A DNA stretch of 18,004 nt from positions 1 through 18,004 of the forward strand of contig JBPCKZ010000006.1 in the NCBI GenBank assembly GCA_051003795.1, in the 5' to 3' direction. This stretch comes from JALYXS01 sp051003795 (lineage in GTDB: Bacteria; Acidobacteriota; Terriglobia; Bryobacterales; Bryobacteraceae). Below are positions 1 through 6,883 of this stretch, in pieces. Positions within the stretch are counted from its first letter, which is position 1. Each line of letters starts with the position of its first letter. The notes beneath the pieces are model-generated. The model had not been told where the DNA came from, did not search any database, and saw only the letters and a list, made by a program, of their open reading frames with translations. Both the position numbers and the translations under genes were made by a program.

Positions 1-277
1 CTTTCAGCTCCAGGCGTACCGCATCGCGCAGAGCCCATACGCCGATATCTGCCTTGGACCAGCAATCCAGTTGAAAGCGCGGCCGTCCGCCGCCGCTTTT
101 GACTAGCGGTGGGATGAAGCCTCTGCCAATTACTCGCCAGTTCGTCAATGCGGGCTGAGTGAAACCACTGGCAAAGCTGTTCGGCGGAAGTCGGCCATGC
201 CAAATGCGAGCACCCACAATAGCCGTGATGCGCGAACTGCGCAAGAGTTGTTCGTGCAGGGAGTCTTCGAGGGTCAT
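1..277 (-). CDS. DUF3168-like phage tail-completion protein, N-terminal part (runs off the window)
   Basis: An open frame of 92 codons runs from an ATG at 277 to the window edge with no stop. The N-terminus reads MTLEDSLHEQLLRSS and is followed by AIVGARIWHGRLP. Near residues 66-90 comes RFQLDCWSKADIGVWALRDA. This order (short helix, 'hhVGxRhxxxxLP' strand, then 'hQhDhWxxxxxxhxxLrdxhr') is the pattern of DUF3168/Gp10-like proteins, which complete the head-tail or tail-tube junction of siphophages and related particles. It starts 7 bases after the stop of the truncated IS630 transposase remnant, with no good Shine-Dalgarno sequence, so its native promoter was probably cut away. It suggests a prophage or prophage remnant to the left of the window. 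The family call rests on pattern recall only and the C-terminus is not visible. Confidence 0.6.
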   Translation of the reverse strand, partial: MTLEDSLHEQLLRSSRITAIVGARIWHGRLPPNSFASGFTQPALTNWRVIGRGFIPPLVKSGGGRPRFQLDCWSKADIGVWALRDAVRLELK

Positions 278-283
278 TGCTCG

Positions 284-1075
284 TTATCCGAGATAATCGA
301 GAACGATGTGGACCTGCTGCTTCGGCTTGCAGAGTGCTACAACCTGGGCGAGAAAATCAACGAACTCATCACTGGTATGGCGAGCCGGTGTTTTGCCGTG
401 CACCTTGCCTGTTTTTACGTCGAGCGCCGCCTAAAGCGACAGTGTGCCGTGGCGATAGTACTCAAATCCGTGCCGCTCGACTGTTCCCGGCATCATGGGC
501 AACACCGGGTCCAGGCGGTCGAGCGCCTGCACGGCAGCCTTCTCATCGACGCAGAAGATCGCCCCGTGGCGTGGTGGATCAAGGTACAGTCCAATGATAT
601 CGGCCGCCTTGGTCTCAAAGTCCGGGTCATCACTGGCCATATAGCGCTCCAACCGATGCGGCTGGATGCCGGCGGTGCGCCAAATACGATGAACCGAGTC
701 CTTGCTGATTCGTAACTCGCGCGCCAGCTTGCGAACGGACCAATGTGTGGAGCCGTCTTTAGGCTTGCGGCGCGTCGCGTCCAGAACCCGCGCCTGCAAT
801 TGGGGCGTTAGGACGGTCGGCTTCTGTCCCGGATGTCGGGCCTCAAACAGGCCGTTAATGCGTTGTGCGAGGAACCGCTTCTTCCACCGGGAAATCGTCG
901 GCGCTGTCGTTTGGAGCCGCTTCTTAATTTCCGCGTAGCTGCGGCCGAACGACAGCATCAGGATCATCCGGGCTTTGATCGCGTCGCCCGCTGGCAGACT
1001 GCGGGCCACCGATATCTGCCTCAGTTCATCTTGTTCGTCTTGGCTCAATGTCAGAGGTTCAGCTTTAAAGGGCAC
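284..1075 (-). pseudogene. IS630-family transposase, amber-interrupted and 3'-truncated
   Basis: From a GTG at 1075 the frame encodes an N-terminal helix-turn-helix region (about residues 30-70, with ISRWKKRF) and a second HTH-like stretch near LRISKDSVHRIW. The start of the DDE domain follows, with the first catalytic Asp in FCVDEK (residues 176-179). A TAG at 431-433 interrupts it at HGTLSL. The same frame continues past the stop as AALDVKTGKVHGKTPARHTS and on to HIVLD, the strand carrying the second catalytic Asp, so a Tyr codon was probably lost to one base change. The expected DNLSAHKT motif then fails and the frame ends at TAA (284-286). The last part of the family, including the third acidic residue, is missing. 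It cannot be an active transposase. It was probably acquired by insertion next to the lodA set and then eroded; the right end of the element is gone, so no inverted-repeat pair or target duplication could be identified. Confidence 0.88.
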
Positions 1076-1091
1076 GTCACAAAAACGTCAC
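1074..1091 (-). repeat. Two ACGTCAC heptamers 11 bases apart at the transposase start
   Basis: ACGTCAC occurs at 1074-1080 and again at 1085-1091, one helical turn apart, overlapping the GTG start of the IS630 remnant. Such spacing suits a dimeric DNA-binding protein on one face of the helix. No further copy was noticed nearby. The role is unknown and it could be chance. Confidence 0.35.
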
Positions 1092-1194
1092 ACCCATAAT
1101 AATAGTTACTCTGCGACAGGCCACTAGAAAGCGATTTGTTTAAGGACAGTTAGGCGCGGACAATCAGCAGCTTGGGAGCGTTTCCGCGCGGCCT

Positions 1195-1626
1195 TCACTT
1201 ACTCCCCGGTTTCGGCGCACAGCTTTCCCGCGTCGCCGCCGCCGTTATCTGGCGTTCCCCGTAGTAAGTCGTGAGTTCCAGTAGATGCCCATCCGGGTCG
1301 TTCAAGAAAACCGAATAAGCGACGCCCGTATCTTCGGGGCCTTCGAACTGTATCCCCAGATTCCCGAGTTGTATTATGGCCTCGATCAATTCCTCGGCCG
1401 ATACATGAAAAGCCACGTGCTGGAACGCGATCTTACTGTTCAGGTCGTCGATGGTCGTCGCGGTCGGCCGTTCGAATAACCCGATTTTCATGTTGCTCAG
1501 CTGAATCAGCCAGGTTGTCCGCCACTGGTGAAACATCTCGAAGCCAAACGTCTTCTGATACCAGTCGAACGACGTCTGCAGGCTCTTCACGCTGATCGCG
1601 AAATGGTCGATGAAATCCAGTTGCAT
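1195..1626 (-). CDS. VOC-fold (glyoxalase/bleomycin resistance/dioxygenase) protein downstream of lodA
   Basis: This 143-residue protein has the two paired beta-alpha-beta-beta-beta modules of the vicinal oxygen chelate superfamily. Residues in the usual metal-ligand positions are His8 (FIDHFAIS), Glu52 (IGLFER), His70 (FQHVAFHV) and Glu117 (GHLLELT). The closing DPDGHLLEL motif is typical of this fold. All four ligands are present, so it should bind a divalent metal and act as an isomerase, lyase, dioxygenase or resistance protein; the substrate cannot be read from sequence. The ATG lies one base after the lodA stop (1628-1630) and the upstream stretch is G-rich, so the two genes are almost certainly co-translated. 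That places it as the third gene of the lodB-lodA set, where it may act on the product of the oxidase. A short low-complexity tail (residues 126-143) follows the fold. Confidence 0.88.
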   Translation of the reverse strand: MQLDFIDHFAISVKSLQTSFDWYQKTFGFEMFHQWRTTWLIQLSNMKIGLFERPTATTIDDLNSKIAFQHVAFHVSAEELIEAIIQLGNLGIQFEGPEDTGVAYSVFLNDPDGHLLELTTYYGERQITAAATRESCAPKPGSK

Positions 1627-1627
1627 G

Positions 1628-4600
1628 TCAGTGCACCACCCCCATACCGAGTACCCGATGCCGCGGATGCGCCTGTACTTCGGGTACCGACGACGTCAGC
1701 GTCAGGCGCGTCAGCATTCCACGGCCGACGTGCTCCGGCGTTCTCGCGAAAGCCACGTGCGCCGCCGCCGGAACGGCCGGCAGCGGGCACCCTTTGTCGA
1801 TCCAGTCCGCCGCGATTTGCTTCCAGGTTTTGCCCCCGGCCGCCGGACCCGCCGAGCCGTCGAACGCCCGGCTCATCGGATTATCGGTGCCCAGCAGTTC
1901 CGTTATAAAGCGGCTGGTCGCCGAGTTGCCTTTTACGATCCACCCATTACCCGGATCGGACAGCACGCTCATAAAGACCGGCGTAGGCGCCTGGAACCAG
2001 GCCGCGACCGGCTGTGTGATCGTCTTCCCCGCCTGCTGCGGGTCGGGCCCGGTAAGCTGATTCGTCGCGTGGCCCGGCGCGCCCGTCTGCCGCACGCGCA
2101 GCGCGTCGATGCACATCGCCATCAGCTTCGCCGGATCCGTCTCCGGTGGCGGCGGCTGCGTCTTCCGGCCCAGCCATTCCACCCATTCCTCCCACAGCCG
2201 GATCTCATCGTCGGTAAACACCTTGTACATCGGCCCGTCGAAACTAATCGCCTTGAAGAAAGAACTGTCGGCCACCGAGCCCGGAACGATATAGTTGCCG
2301 TCGATCAGCGCCTGCATAAAGGCGTCGGGATCTTCGAATAGGTCGTTGATGAGATTAGGCCCCAACTGGCGCGTGCCATGGTTCAGGCTTCCGTAGGGCT
2401 TCTTGCGCTGCATCAGATCCGCGATCTTATCGTGCGGCGTGGGCGGCGAGCTGGCGCGATTCCGCAGCAGATCGCGCAAATCCTGACCCAATGTGCCCGT
2501 CGTCGCGAATGCGACGTAGCCATTCCAGATGCGCTTCCAAAGCCTCTGAACTTCGGCGTCGCCGCCGCGCGTCAGCGCCTGATCCAGATACCATTCCACC
2601 GCCTCGCGCGCCTTCGCCCCGTGGCCCTCCGCCGCGTTATCGATTCCCACATGCAACTCGTAGAAATGCCGGTCGAGCCCAAAGTGCTCAAACAGTTTGA
2701 TAGTGGGTTTCAGCGCCAGTACTTCCCATTCCAGCTGCAGCGTCATGCCCATAATCTCGGGAAAAAACGTCTGCGTAAATTGGGAAATCGCGAGCTCGTA
2801 CATCGGAACCGTGTAAGCCGAATCCAGCATCTCCGAATTGTTGGCGTAAGCTTCCGTATATATGGGATCGAGGTCGATGCCCATTTTTGCAAGCAACTGC
2901 GTGTAGACGTTGGCGTGATTCTGATCCGGATTCCCGTCGCCCATTTCGTCCATCCAGACGTTGAACAGGTTCGCGGTCACGCGATCGATCGGACCCGCAT
3001 GCGCGATGTTGCGAATCCATGCGCCATCCAGTTGATTGAGCGGAGCGAATTGACGGACCCGCTCCATCATGTCGTCTTTCGTCTTAAAAATATTTCCCGG
3101 ATCGGCGAACGGATCCTGCGCGGCGTAGAACTGATAAAACGCATAGATCTCATCGAGGCGCTGCCCCAGCGCTTCCGGCGAATATTCAAAATATCGGTAC
3201 ATGTCGTCCAGCGCATTCGGATCCGGATTGTCGATCAGCGTCTGCGCGTCCGCAAGAAACTGTTCGGCCAGTCGTTTTGCCTTCGGAAGAAAATCCGGAT
3301 AACCGTCGACGTTGAGCAGGTAGAAGAAGTAGTCGCGATCCCGCAGGCCGTCGTAACGGGAACGGCCCGTCTCGACATACAAAGTCTCGCCATAGGGCGT
3401 CGTACGCGGCACCACAAAGCCGAGCGTCTTCCATTTCTCTACCATGTCGTTGTCGCCCGGCAGCCCCGGCGGGTCCACTTGCAAGCGGTCGCCGATCCCG
3501 CGATCCCACCGAATCCGGTCCTGTAGCGCGTTCGCCAACTGTCCGTCCCGCGCGTCTTCCTTGAAGCGGGCATTCGACAGGGCGGCCTTGAAAGTCTCTT
3601 CGTTCACGACGTCGTCGGGCCGCTGCGCCGGCCACCAGTGCACCTGGCACTCGAAGAAATCGGCCTGCCACGGCACCGCCATGCGCTTGGTCATGTCGCC
3701 CGGTTCGAACTTACCTTCCTTCAAGCGGTAAGGCTCTTCATACCAATCCGAGTAGCGGGCGGTATAAGTCGTCTCGATGCCGGGGAAGAACGGCCCGCCC
3801 ACGCAGTATTCGAGCGCGGCGCGGGTGAGCGCGGCCGGTTGATCGGCCGCGGCGATCTTATCGAGAGCCGGAGGGGGCGGCGCCTGTGGATCCCAGTCGC
3901 TGTCGAAATCGCCGGCTGCCCAGCGCTCCAGCATCGCGTACCGGCTCTCGAGCACGTACAGCCAGGTAGTCGGGTCGCCCACCGTGGCGTCGCCTTCGTC
4001 CCCCGATAGCAGCGGCATGAAAAAGTAATTAGCTTGTTGCGCGCTTTGCAGGCGCGGATTGCGGATGCGCGCCAGCACGCTTTGCCGATAAGTAAGTTGG
4101 GCCGTAGTGTTATCGGCGATTTGAGAAATGATGGACGGATCGCGGAAATTGCCGGCTTTCTCCGGACCATGACCCCGCAACGCCATCGCATTCACCCACT
4201 GATACCCCGCCATGCGGTCGAAGAAGGGATAAAGGTCTTTGGCAAACGACAGCTTCTCGGGAGGTTTAACGCCCGCCGCCTCGCCCATCGTTTCATACAG
4301 CGTGATCACGTTCAGGTGAGTGGGCGCGAACTTAGGCGGCGCCGCGATCACCCACGCCGTGCCCTTGACCGGCACATCGGCGCCGTTAATCGTTACCGTA
4401 GCCGTGACGGGACCGTCCGAAACATCGTCGTGCCAGTAATCGTTGTTGGCGTAAGTGAACAGCGGCTTTCCTTCCGGCGTGCAGACGGACTTTCCACGGC
4501 CGCCCAGCACGATCAGCCGACCGGCTTCGTCGGTCCGCAGTTCGCCCAGATAAACCGGCGCGTCGAAGAAACATCCATCCCCGAATTCGTATAGCGGGCC

Positions 4601-5020
4601 GCTATCATTCTTGCCCGAGATTTTCCTGAGCGAAGGTTTGATAGCCAGCTTCGTCCGGTCGGCGACTTTCCGGTTCCGCAGTTTCTGCGGGTCCGGATTC
4701 TGATCGAGCTGCCGCCCCTCCTTTGTGCCGAGGAACCGGTACCATGCCGCCTTCTGATTGGCTAACTGCACCGACCACGCGATCGTGGTTCCCGGAGCCG
4801 ACTCCGTAACCTCCTGGACCACGCCCCCGGCGGCGTCGAACCCATAAATGCGGAAGCGCGCGCCCTGTCGCTTGATCCGCCCGTCGACATCCCGGAACCC
4901 GCCGTCCGGATCCGGCGGACACCCCGGCGCCTCGGGCCCAATGAAGTAACCGTCAGGGCTGTCGCCCAGACGCGCGATTCCGATCGGGGGAAAAATTTTG
5001 CAGTAGATTATCTCGGCCAA
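1628..5020 (-). CDS. LodA/GoxA-type CTQ oxidase fused to a haem-oxygenase-like diiron oxidase domain
   Basis: This 1130-residue protein begins with the LodA-family N-terminus (IFPPIGIARLGDSP, residues 9-22) and continues through the family core to about residue 555. Cys406 in EYCVGGPFFPGIE and Trp451 in AVPWQADFFEC lie where LodA-type enzymes form cysteine tryptophylquinone from a Cys and a Trp. These enzymes oxidatively deaminate amines or amino acids, releasing aldehyde or oxoacid, ammonia and hydrogen peroxide. LodA and GoxA themselves are roughly 700-800 residues, so this protein is much longer. Residues of about 556-850 read as an HDO (PF14518-like) domain with candidate iron ligands Glu692, His702, Glu764, His790, Asp794 and His800. 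A further module (about 860-1085) ends in TWKQIAADWIDKGCP and has no CxxCH haem motif. No signal peptide is seen. Start is TTG, supported by GGAGGTG six bases upstream. The fusion and its substrate are inferences; the LodA assignment is strong. Confidence 0.88.
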   Translation of the reverse strand: MAEIIYCKIFPPIGIARLGDSPDGYFIGPEAPGCPPDPDGGFRDVDGRIKRQGARFRIYGFDAAGGVVQEVTESAPGTTIAWSVQLANQKAAWYRFLGTKEGRQLDQNPDPQKLRNRKVADRTKLAIKPSLRKISGKNDSGPLYEFGDGCFFDAPVYLGELRTDEAGRLIVLGGRGKSVCTPEGKPLFTYANNDYWHDDVSDGPVTATVTINGADVPVKGTAWVIAAPPKFAPTHLNVITLYETMGEAAGVKPPEKLSFAKDLYPFFDRMAGYQWVNAMALRGHGPEKAGNFRDPSIISQIADNTTAQLTYRQSVLARIRNPRLQSAQQANYFFMPLLSGDEGDATVGDPTTWLYVLESRYAMLERWAAGDFDSDWDPQAPPPPALDKIAAADQPAALTRAALEYCVGGPFFPGIETTYTARYSDWYEEPYRLKEGKFEPGDMTKRMAVPWQADFFECQVHWWPAQRPDDVVNEETFKAALSNARFKEDARDGQLANALQDRIRWDRGIGDRLQVDPPGLPGDNDMVEKWKTLGFVVPRTTPYGETLYVETGRSRYDGLRDRDYFFYLLNVDGYPDFLPKAKRLAEQFLADAQTLIDNPDPNALDDMYRYFEYSPEALGQRLDEIYAFYQFYAAQDPFADPGNIFKTKDDMMERVRQFAPLNQLDGAWIRNIAHAGPIDRVTANLFNVWMDEMGDGNPDQNHANVYTQLLAKMGIDLDPIYTEAYANNSEMLDSAYTVPMYELAISQFTQTFFPEIMGMTLQLEWEVLALKPTIKLFEHFGLDRHFYELHVGIDNAAEGHGAKAREAVEWYLDQALTRGGDAEVQRLWKRIWNGYVAFATTGTLGQDLRDLLRNRASSPPTPHDKIADLMQRKKPYGSLNHGTRQLGPNLINDLFEDPDAFMQALIDGNYIVPGSVADSSFFKAISFDGPMYKVFTDDEIRLWEEWVEWLGRKTQPPPPETDPAKLMAMCIDALRVRQTGAPGHATNQLTGPDPQQAGKTITQPVAAWFQAPTPVFMSVLSDPGNGWIVKGNSATSRFITELLGTDNPMSRAFDGSAGPAAGGKTWKQIAADWIDKGCPLPAVPAAAHVAFARTPEHVGRGMLTRLTLTSSVPEVQAHPRHRVLGMGVVH

Positions 5021-5024
5021 GTTT

Positions 5025-5031
5025 CACCTCC
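5025..5031 (-). promoter_or_regulatory. Shine-Dalgarno sequence fixing the TTG start of the LodA-type gene
   Basis: GGAGGTG (minus strand) sits with its GGAGG core six bases before TTG at 5020. It is nearly a perfect anti-16S match and lies in the 13-base gap after the LodB stop. It supports TTG as the true start, directly before the conserved IIYCKIFPPIG. Confidence 0.75.
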
Positions 5032-5033
5032 AC

Positions 5034-6071
5034 CTAAGCGCCGGCATGCGCCGCTCTCCAGAAAGGGGCATGCGGCCAACGCCGCTCCGTGCCATAAAAA
5101 AAGTGTCGCTCCCGCAGAAAACGTTTCACGTAATCTCTATAATATTCGCAATATTCCCGGATCGATGCGGAATTATGCGCCGAACCGCTCAAAATGATTT
5201 TGGCCGCCGCGTCGGCCGCCTCGAGCGCCCGTAACAACCCTTGCGAACCCAGGGGGTCCGAGGCGAACGCCGCGTCGCCGGCGGCGAGCCAACCCAGGCC
5301 GGCTGGCGCTTCCAGCCAGTCCGTGCGCGCCGCGCGCGCTACCGGCCGCCGTGAAAGTAGAAATCCCACATGCCGCGAGGTGTGAACCGTAGCGCGCAGC
5401 GCTTCGGCGAACGGAATCCGGTCTTGATAACCAAACCACGATACCGACAGTTCTCCCTCCGGCGTCGGCGCCGAGAACCACCAGCCCGCTTCCGCCGATT
5501 CGACCAGCGCCTCGCCGGCGGGGAAATCCACGGGAACGGCGCGGACGCTAAGAGCTACCAGCCGGTCGAGAACCAGGCGCCGGACCCCGATGAGCCGGGC
5601 AAAGGCCGACGATCGCCCCGATGCATCCACCACCACGCCACTCCGTACCGCAGTATGACCGGCAAACCCGAGCGCCCAGCCCGTCGGCGTCCACGATACG
5701 GATGTAATGCGCGCCTGAATCGCGGGAACCTCCGCCAGCATTTCACGATCGAACACCGCCCGGTCCACAAACCAGCCGTGCCCCAGCGGATTACAAATGG
5801 AATGCCGCGTGGTCAGCTCCGGGCCGCCCCAGGCCGACGCCATGGAATAATGCGGACGAAGGCTGTTGGAGCTAACCGGTAAGAGAAACTTTTCGCGTAC
5901 GCCGGCCGGAAGCGTCTCCGGAATCCCGGCGCACCCCGAACGCGCCGCCGCCGTGAACGTAGCGACCGAGACCCCAGCCTTGCGCAACCGCATCGCCAGC
6001 GCGCAACCTGCGGGCCCCGAGCCGACAATCGCGACATCGACCGTCAAGCAGACATTGTAGGCGTGCAGCAC
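5034..6071 (-). CDS. LodB-type FAD-dependent oxidoreductase for CTQ maturation
   Basis: This is a 345-residue flavoprotein of the PHBH/tryptophan-halogenase-like group 2 monooxygenase fold. The dinucleotide-binding motif is VDVAIVGSGPAGCALA (Gly17, Gly19, Gly22). A VVDASGR segment (residues 147-153) and the second FAD motif WLAAGDAAFASDPLGSQG (Gly265-Asp266) follow. In the known Lod and Gox systems, LodB/GoxB hydroxylates the future CTQ tryptophan of its partner, which then crosslinks to the cysteine. Its position 13 bases before a LodA-type gene with an intact Cys/Trp pair gives it that role here. The order (lodB first) is the reverse of Marinomonas lodAB. The open frame starts at GTG 6071 with no clear ribosome site. 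TTG at residue 9 (6047), just before the Rossmann strand, is an alternative start. No signal peptide is seen; cytoplasmic. Confidence 0.82.
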   Translation of the reverse strand: MLHAYNVCLTVDVAIVGSGPAGCALAMRLRKAGVSVATFTAAARSGCAGIPETLPAGVREKFLLPVSSNSLRPHYSMASAWGGPELTTRHSICNPLGHGWFVDRAVFDREMLAEVPAIQARITSVSWTPTGWALGFAGHTAVRSGVVVDASGRSSAFARLIGVRRLVLDRLVALSVRAVPVDFPAGEALVESAEAGWWFSAPTPEGELSVSWFGYQDRIPFAEALRATVHTSRHVGFLLSRRPVARAARTDWLEAPAGLGWLAAGDAAFASDPLGSQGLLRALEAADAAAKIILSGSAHNSASIREYCEYYRDYVKRFLRERHFFYGTERRWPHAPFWRAAHAGA

Positions 6072-6082
6072 AAAGTCGGGGC

Positions 6083-6414
6083 TCAGGCCGCTTTCGCTTC
6101 GGCGCGAAATTGCGATACCACCGCCGAAATTCGCCCTCTAAATTCGTTGTTCAAGACCTTGGTGCGAGTTTGCAATAGGAGGCGCGCGCCGCCGAGCGTC
6201 CCCTGCATCTGTTGCTTCTTCGCAAGTCGGCGGCACACCCCCTGATTGATCGTGGACTCCACGAACGCGACATTAAGTCCGCCGGCAAGGTGTCCGCTGT
6301 CCAAGGAAGAAACACGCCGGACAGGCGGCCGCGGCGAGTTACCAGCAAGGGCTCCTCCTCACGCATCAGACGGGTGGCGCGATCGCGGAAGTCGCGGATG
6401 GTGCTGATTCGCAT
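6083..6414 (-). pseudogene. Decayed Phd/YefM-type antitoxin gene
   Basis: From ATG 6414 the first 36 or so residues (MRISTIRDFRDRATRLMREE, then LLVTRRGRLSGVFLP) are a good match to the N-terminal DNA-binding part of Phd/prevent-host-death antitoxins of the kind common in Acidobacteria. After LPADL the frame loses resemblance and becomes Arg/Ser-rich, ending near 6151. A second frame from about 6290 (VAFVESTINQGVCRRLAKK) looks more like the expected C-terminal helices and runs to 6083, so a one-base frameshift near 6290 is likely. No toxin gene is recognisable next to it. A near-ideal ribosome site (GGAGG, seven bases from ATG) suggests the N-terminal part may still be translated. The N-terminal family call is fairly firm; the frameshift is an inference. 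Confidence 0.55.
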
Positions 6415-6416
6415 GT

Positions 6417-6432
6417 GGTCACCTCCGTGACC
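6417..6432. promoter_or_regulatory. Perfect 6-bp inverted repeat around the ribosome site of the Phd-like gene
   Basis: GGTCAC-CTCC-GTGACC is a perfect 6-base inverted repeat with a 4-base spacer. On the minus strand it contains the GGAGG ribosome site three bases before ATG 6414. Phd-type antitoxins bind short palindromes in front of their own gene, so it may be the remaining operator. In RNA it could also form a hairpin over the ribosome site. A TACAAT hexamer on the minus strand at 6433-6438 could be a -10 box, but no good -35 was seen. Confidence 0.5.
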
Positions 6433-6871
6433 ATTGTACGGCTTGACTCCAGTGAATCGCGTTGCGACCGATACCTTGCGATTGCGCGCAGATCTGCGGG
6501 AATGGGGCGCTGCTGGATATAGTCGGCGTTATCGTGAGCCGATTCCGTATTCCCGAAGGTTCCGGCCGGACGCCCGTCCAGATACAGCTTCCATGCCCAC
6601 GCCAAGGATGGCGGTGTCCGGCTTGCTGGAATAGGGGCCGGGTGGTGATTTCGCCCACGTCCGATGGTCGAAGTCCGAAAATCGATGGGTCCAAGCGTCG
6701 CCTTTTGCGGTTCGGGAAGCACCAATGCGAGTTTCGCAAGTTTTATGGTTTTTGCGCGCACGGCCAATTTCCGATAACCTCAACAACGCCCATTCCCGAT
6801 GTTTAATCGAGGAAGCATATGATGCACTACATGCAGCCGCGTTCGCTCAAGGTGCCGCGCGGCGGACAAAG
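6433..6871. other. Long stretch with no supported gene
   Basis: About 440 bases lie between the divergent Phd-like remnant and the TIM-barrel gene. Several frames are open for 60-130 codons on both strands, but none shows a recognisable domain, a good start or a consistent composition. One minus-strand frame contains WAWKLYLDGRPAGTFG and ADYIQQRPIPADLRAIARY, which might be a shred of a lost gene, but this is not supported. The stretch presumably holds the promoter for the plus-strand sugar run. The last 150 bases are more AT-rich (around 6735-6830), as expected for a promoter region, but no clear -35/-10 pair was found. Confidence 0.5.
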
Positions 6872-6878
6872 AAAGGAG
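6872..6878 (+). promoter_or_regulatory. Shine-Dalgarno sequence deciding the start of the TIM-barrel gene
   Basis: AAAGGAG lies five bases before ATG 6884, which begins a twin-arginine leader (MNRRDFF). The open frame extends upstream to 6725, but the extra 53 residues have no family character, so 6884 is the start. Confidence 0.8.
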
Positions 6879-6883
6879 CATGC

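Noticed and set aside
197..715. Plus-strand open frames opposite the transposase remnant
   Set aside because: They mirror the IS630 reading frame and have no similarity of their own.
1076..1194. Possible terminal inverted repeat of the IS630 element
   Set aside because: The other end of the element is deleted, so no pair can be compared; the left border could not be fixed.
2378..3526. A 382-codon plus-strand frame opposite the LodA/HDO gene
   Set aside because: It is the antisense reflection of a well-supported gene, is Arg/Val/Ile-rich, and has no domain or ribosome site.
6366..6767. Minus-strand frame with WAWKLYLDGRPAGTFG as a possible gene
   Set aside because: No known domain and no ribosome site, and it runs through the palindrome and start of the Phd-like gene. 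At best it is an unrecognisable shred.
6725..6883. Upstream extension of the TIM-barrel frame
   Set aside because: No family similarity; a good ribosome site and twin-arginine leader place the start at 6884.
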